A stretch of 64,000 bases of DNA from Ottelia alismoides (lineage: Eukaryota; Streptophyta; Magnoliopsida; Alismatales; Hydrocharitaceae). Positions 63,654 through 64,000 of the stretch are shown piece by piece. The notes under the pieces are model-generated. The model was given only the letters and a program-made list of their open reading frames with translations. It was not told the DNA's origin and made no database searches. How positions within the stretch are numbered: position 1 is the first letter of the stretch; each line of letters starts with the position of its first letter. The translations under genes were made by a program, and so were the position numbers. Location: assembly GCA_037367405.1 (NCBI GenBank), contig JAZKJV010011400.1, forward strand, positions 4,958,501 through 5,022,500, read 5' to 3'.

Positions 63654-64000
63654 ATGGATTTTTTGCAGTTAACTGGCAAGCGTGTCTTGGTGTTGGGTGT
63701 CGCCAACAAGAAGAGTGTGGCTTATCGCATTGCCCAGGTATTGAACGAAGTCGGGGCTCAAGTCGTTTACGTGGTTCGCAGTCAAGATCGCAAGAACCAA
63801 CTGGCAAAGCTGTTGGGCGATGCACCGGTGTATGTGTGCGATGTCGAGCGTCAAGCCGAGATCGATGCCCTGGCACAACAACTGGCTCACGACTTCGATC
63901 AGTTTCATGGATTGGTCCATTCGATCGCGTTTGCTGACTATAGCGATGGCATCAAGCCCTTTCATGAAACGGGCCGGGCGCAGTTTCTACAAGCCGTCGA
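63654..64000 (+). CDS. fabI: Enoyl-ACP reductase (NADH), FabI type, 3' truncated by the window
   Basis: The frame starts at the ATG at 63654 (AAGG about 9 nt upstream) and is open to the window edge; 115 residues are visible. The N-terminus has the FabI pattern [20 protein letters not shown], where the glycine motif differs from that of usual short-chain dehydrogenases. Later segments are [18 protein letters not shown] and [14 protein letters not shown], the latter being a FabI hallmark. The catalytic Tyr-Lys pair lies beyond the window. It reduces enoyl-ACP at the end of each elongation cycle and follows fabZ. Confidence 0.9.
   Translation, partial: MDFLQLTGKRVLVLGVANKKSVAYRIAQVLNEVGAQVVYVVRSQDRKNQLAKLLGDAPVYVCDVERQAEIDALAQQLAHDFDQFHGLVHSIAFADYSDGIKPFHETGRAQFLQAV

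Noticed and set aside
1..64000. tRNA, rRNA, transposase or prophage genes
   Set aside because: I scanned the gaps and frames and saw no tRNA cloverleaf with a conserved T-loop, no rRNA segment and no transposase, integrase or phage structural motif. A covariance search would settle the RNA part.

Overview
The window looks like a chromosomal segment of a planctomycete (class Planctomycetia, probably Pirellulales). The evidence is the density of protein families that are typical of that phylum: four large PSCyt/DUF1549/DUF1553 proteins, three Tat-exported DUF1501 proteins, a CxxCH 'PVC-type' heme-binding protein, a DUF1080 (3-keto-disaccharide hydrolase) protein, a PEP-CTERM protein, a secretin-N-domain protein and a HEAT-DUF900 fusion. 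I saw no rRNA, tRNA, prophage, transposase or CRISPR array.

Layout. 1-6217: the 3' end of a heme-binding protein, a DUF1080 protein and a solitary PSCyt1/DUF1549/DUF1553 protein. 6394-8964: gyrB, isolated from dnaA/dnaN/recF/gyrA. 9117-12411 (minus): a TPR lipoprotein candidate, a helical hypothetical, and a protein with degenerate histidine-kinase and GGDEF-like regions. 12770-19417: a giant WD40-cytochrome-DUF1553 protein followed by its DUF1501 partner. 19595-21480 (minus): a PEP-CTERM protein with a P-like domain and a Cys-rich lipoprotein candidate. 21722-24657: a Gfo/Idh/MocA oxidoreductase, an ABC permease and an NMT1-type binding protein with no ATPase beside them. 24752-26083: a beta-CASP metallo-hydrolase flanked by AT-rich repeats. 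26228-30298: divergent isochorismatase-ThuA and NfeD-family genes. 30566-31672 (minus): a CBM9-like/PKD protein. 32547-38019: a second cytochrome-DUF1553 / DUF1501 set, here with the WD40 protein as a separate gene. 38201-39660: a 29-residue very basic protein, a DUF485 protein and a glycine-zipper protein. 39657-44263 (minus): a third cytochrome-DUF1553 / DUF1501 pair. 44561-48301 (minus): an outer-membrane operon ompH(skp)-lpxC-lpxA-gnnA-like. 48523-49830 (minus): an ammonium transporter. 50532-60954: secretin-like protein, HTH regulator, ribD plus an alpha/beta hydrolase, the HEAT-DUF900 fusion and a BON protein. 61223-64000: a diguanylate cyclase, fabZ and the start of fabI.

How the parts fit. 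The lpxC, lpxA, ompH, fabZ and fabI genes show a Gram-negative type outer membrane with lipid A synthesis. The three DUF1553/DUF1501 sets always have the cytochrome/DUF1553 gene first and DUF1501 second, 2-32 nt apart, so the two products very likely work together in the cell envelope. A WD40 propeller is fused to the first gene in one set and encoded separately in another, which suggests it is a third component.

The non-coding space is unusually structured. At least two families of REP-like hairpins starting with GTAG occur many times, with compensating changes in their stems. A third repeat vocabulary built from GCTAGC and GGGGACACACCC makes up a 149-bp tandem array (3.9 copies) and a perfect 50-bp palindrome. 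The most interesting points are these hairpin families, the tiny basic protein (a candidate bS22/mS38-like ribosomal protein), the modular WD40/cytochrome/DUF1501 system, a GnnA-like dehydrogenase next to lpxA, and a possible switching leader upstream of the diguanylate cyclase.
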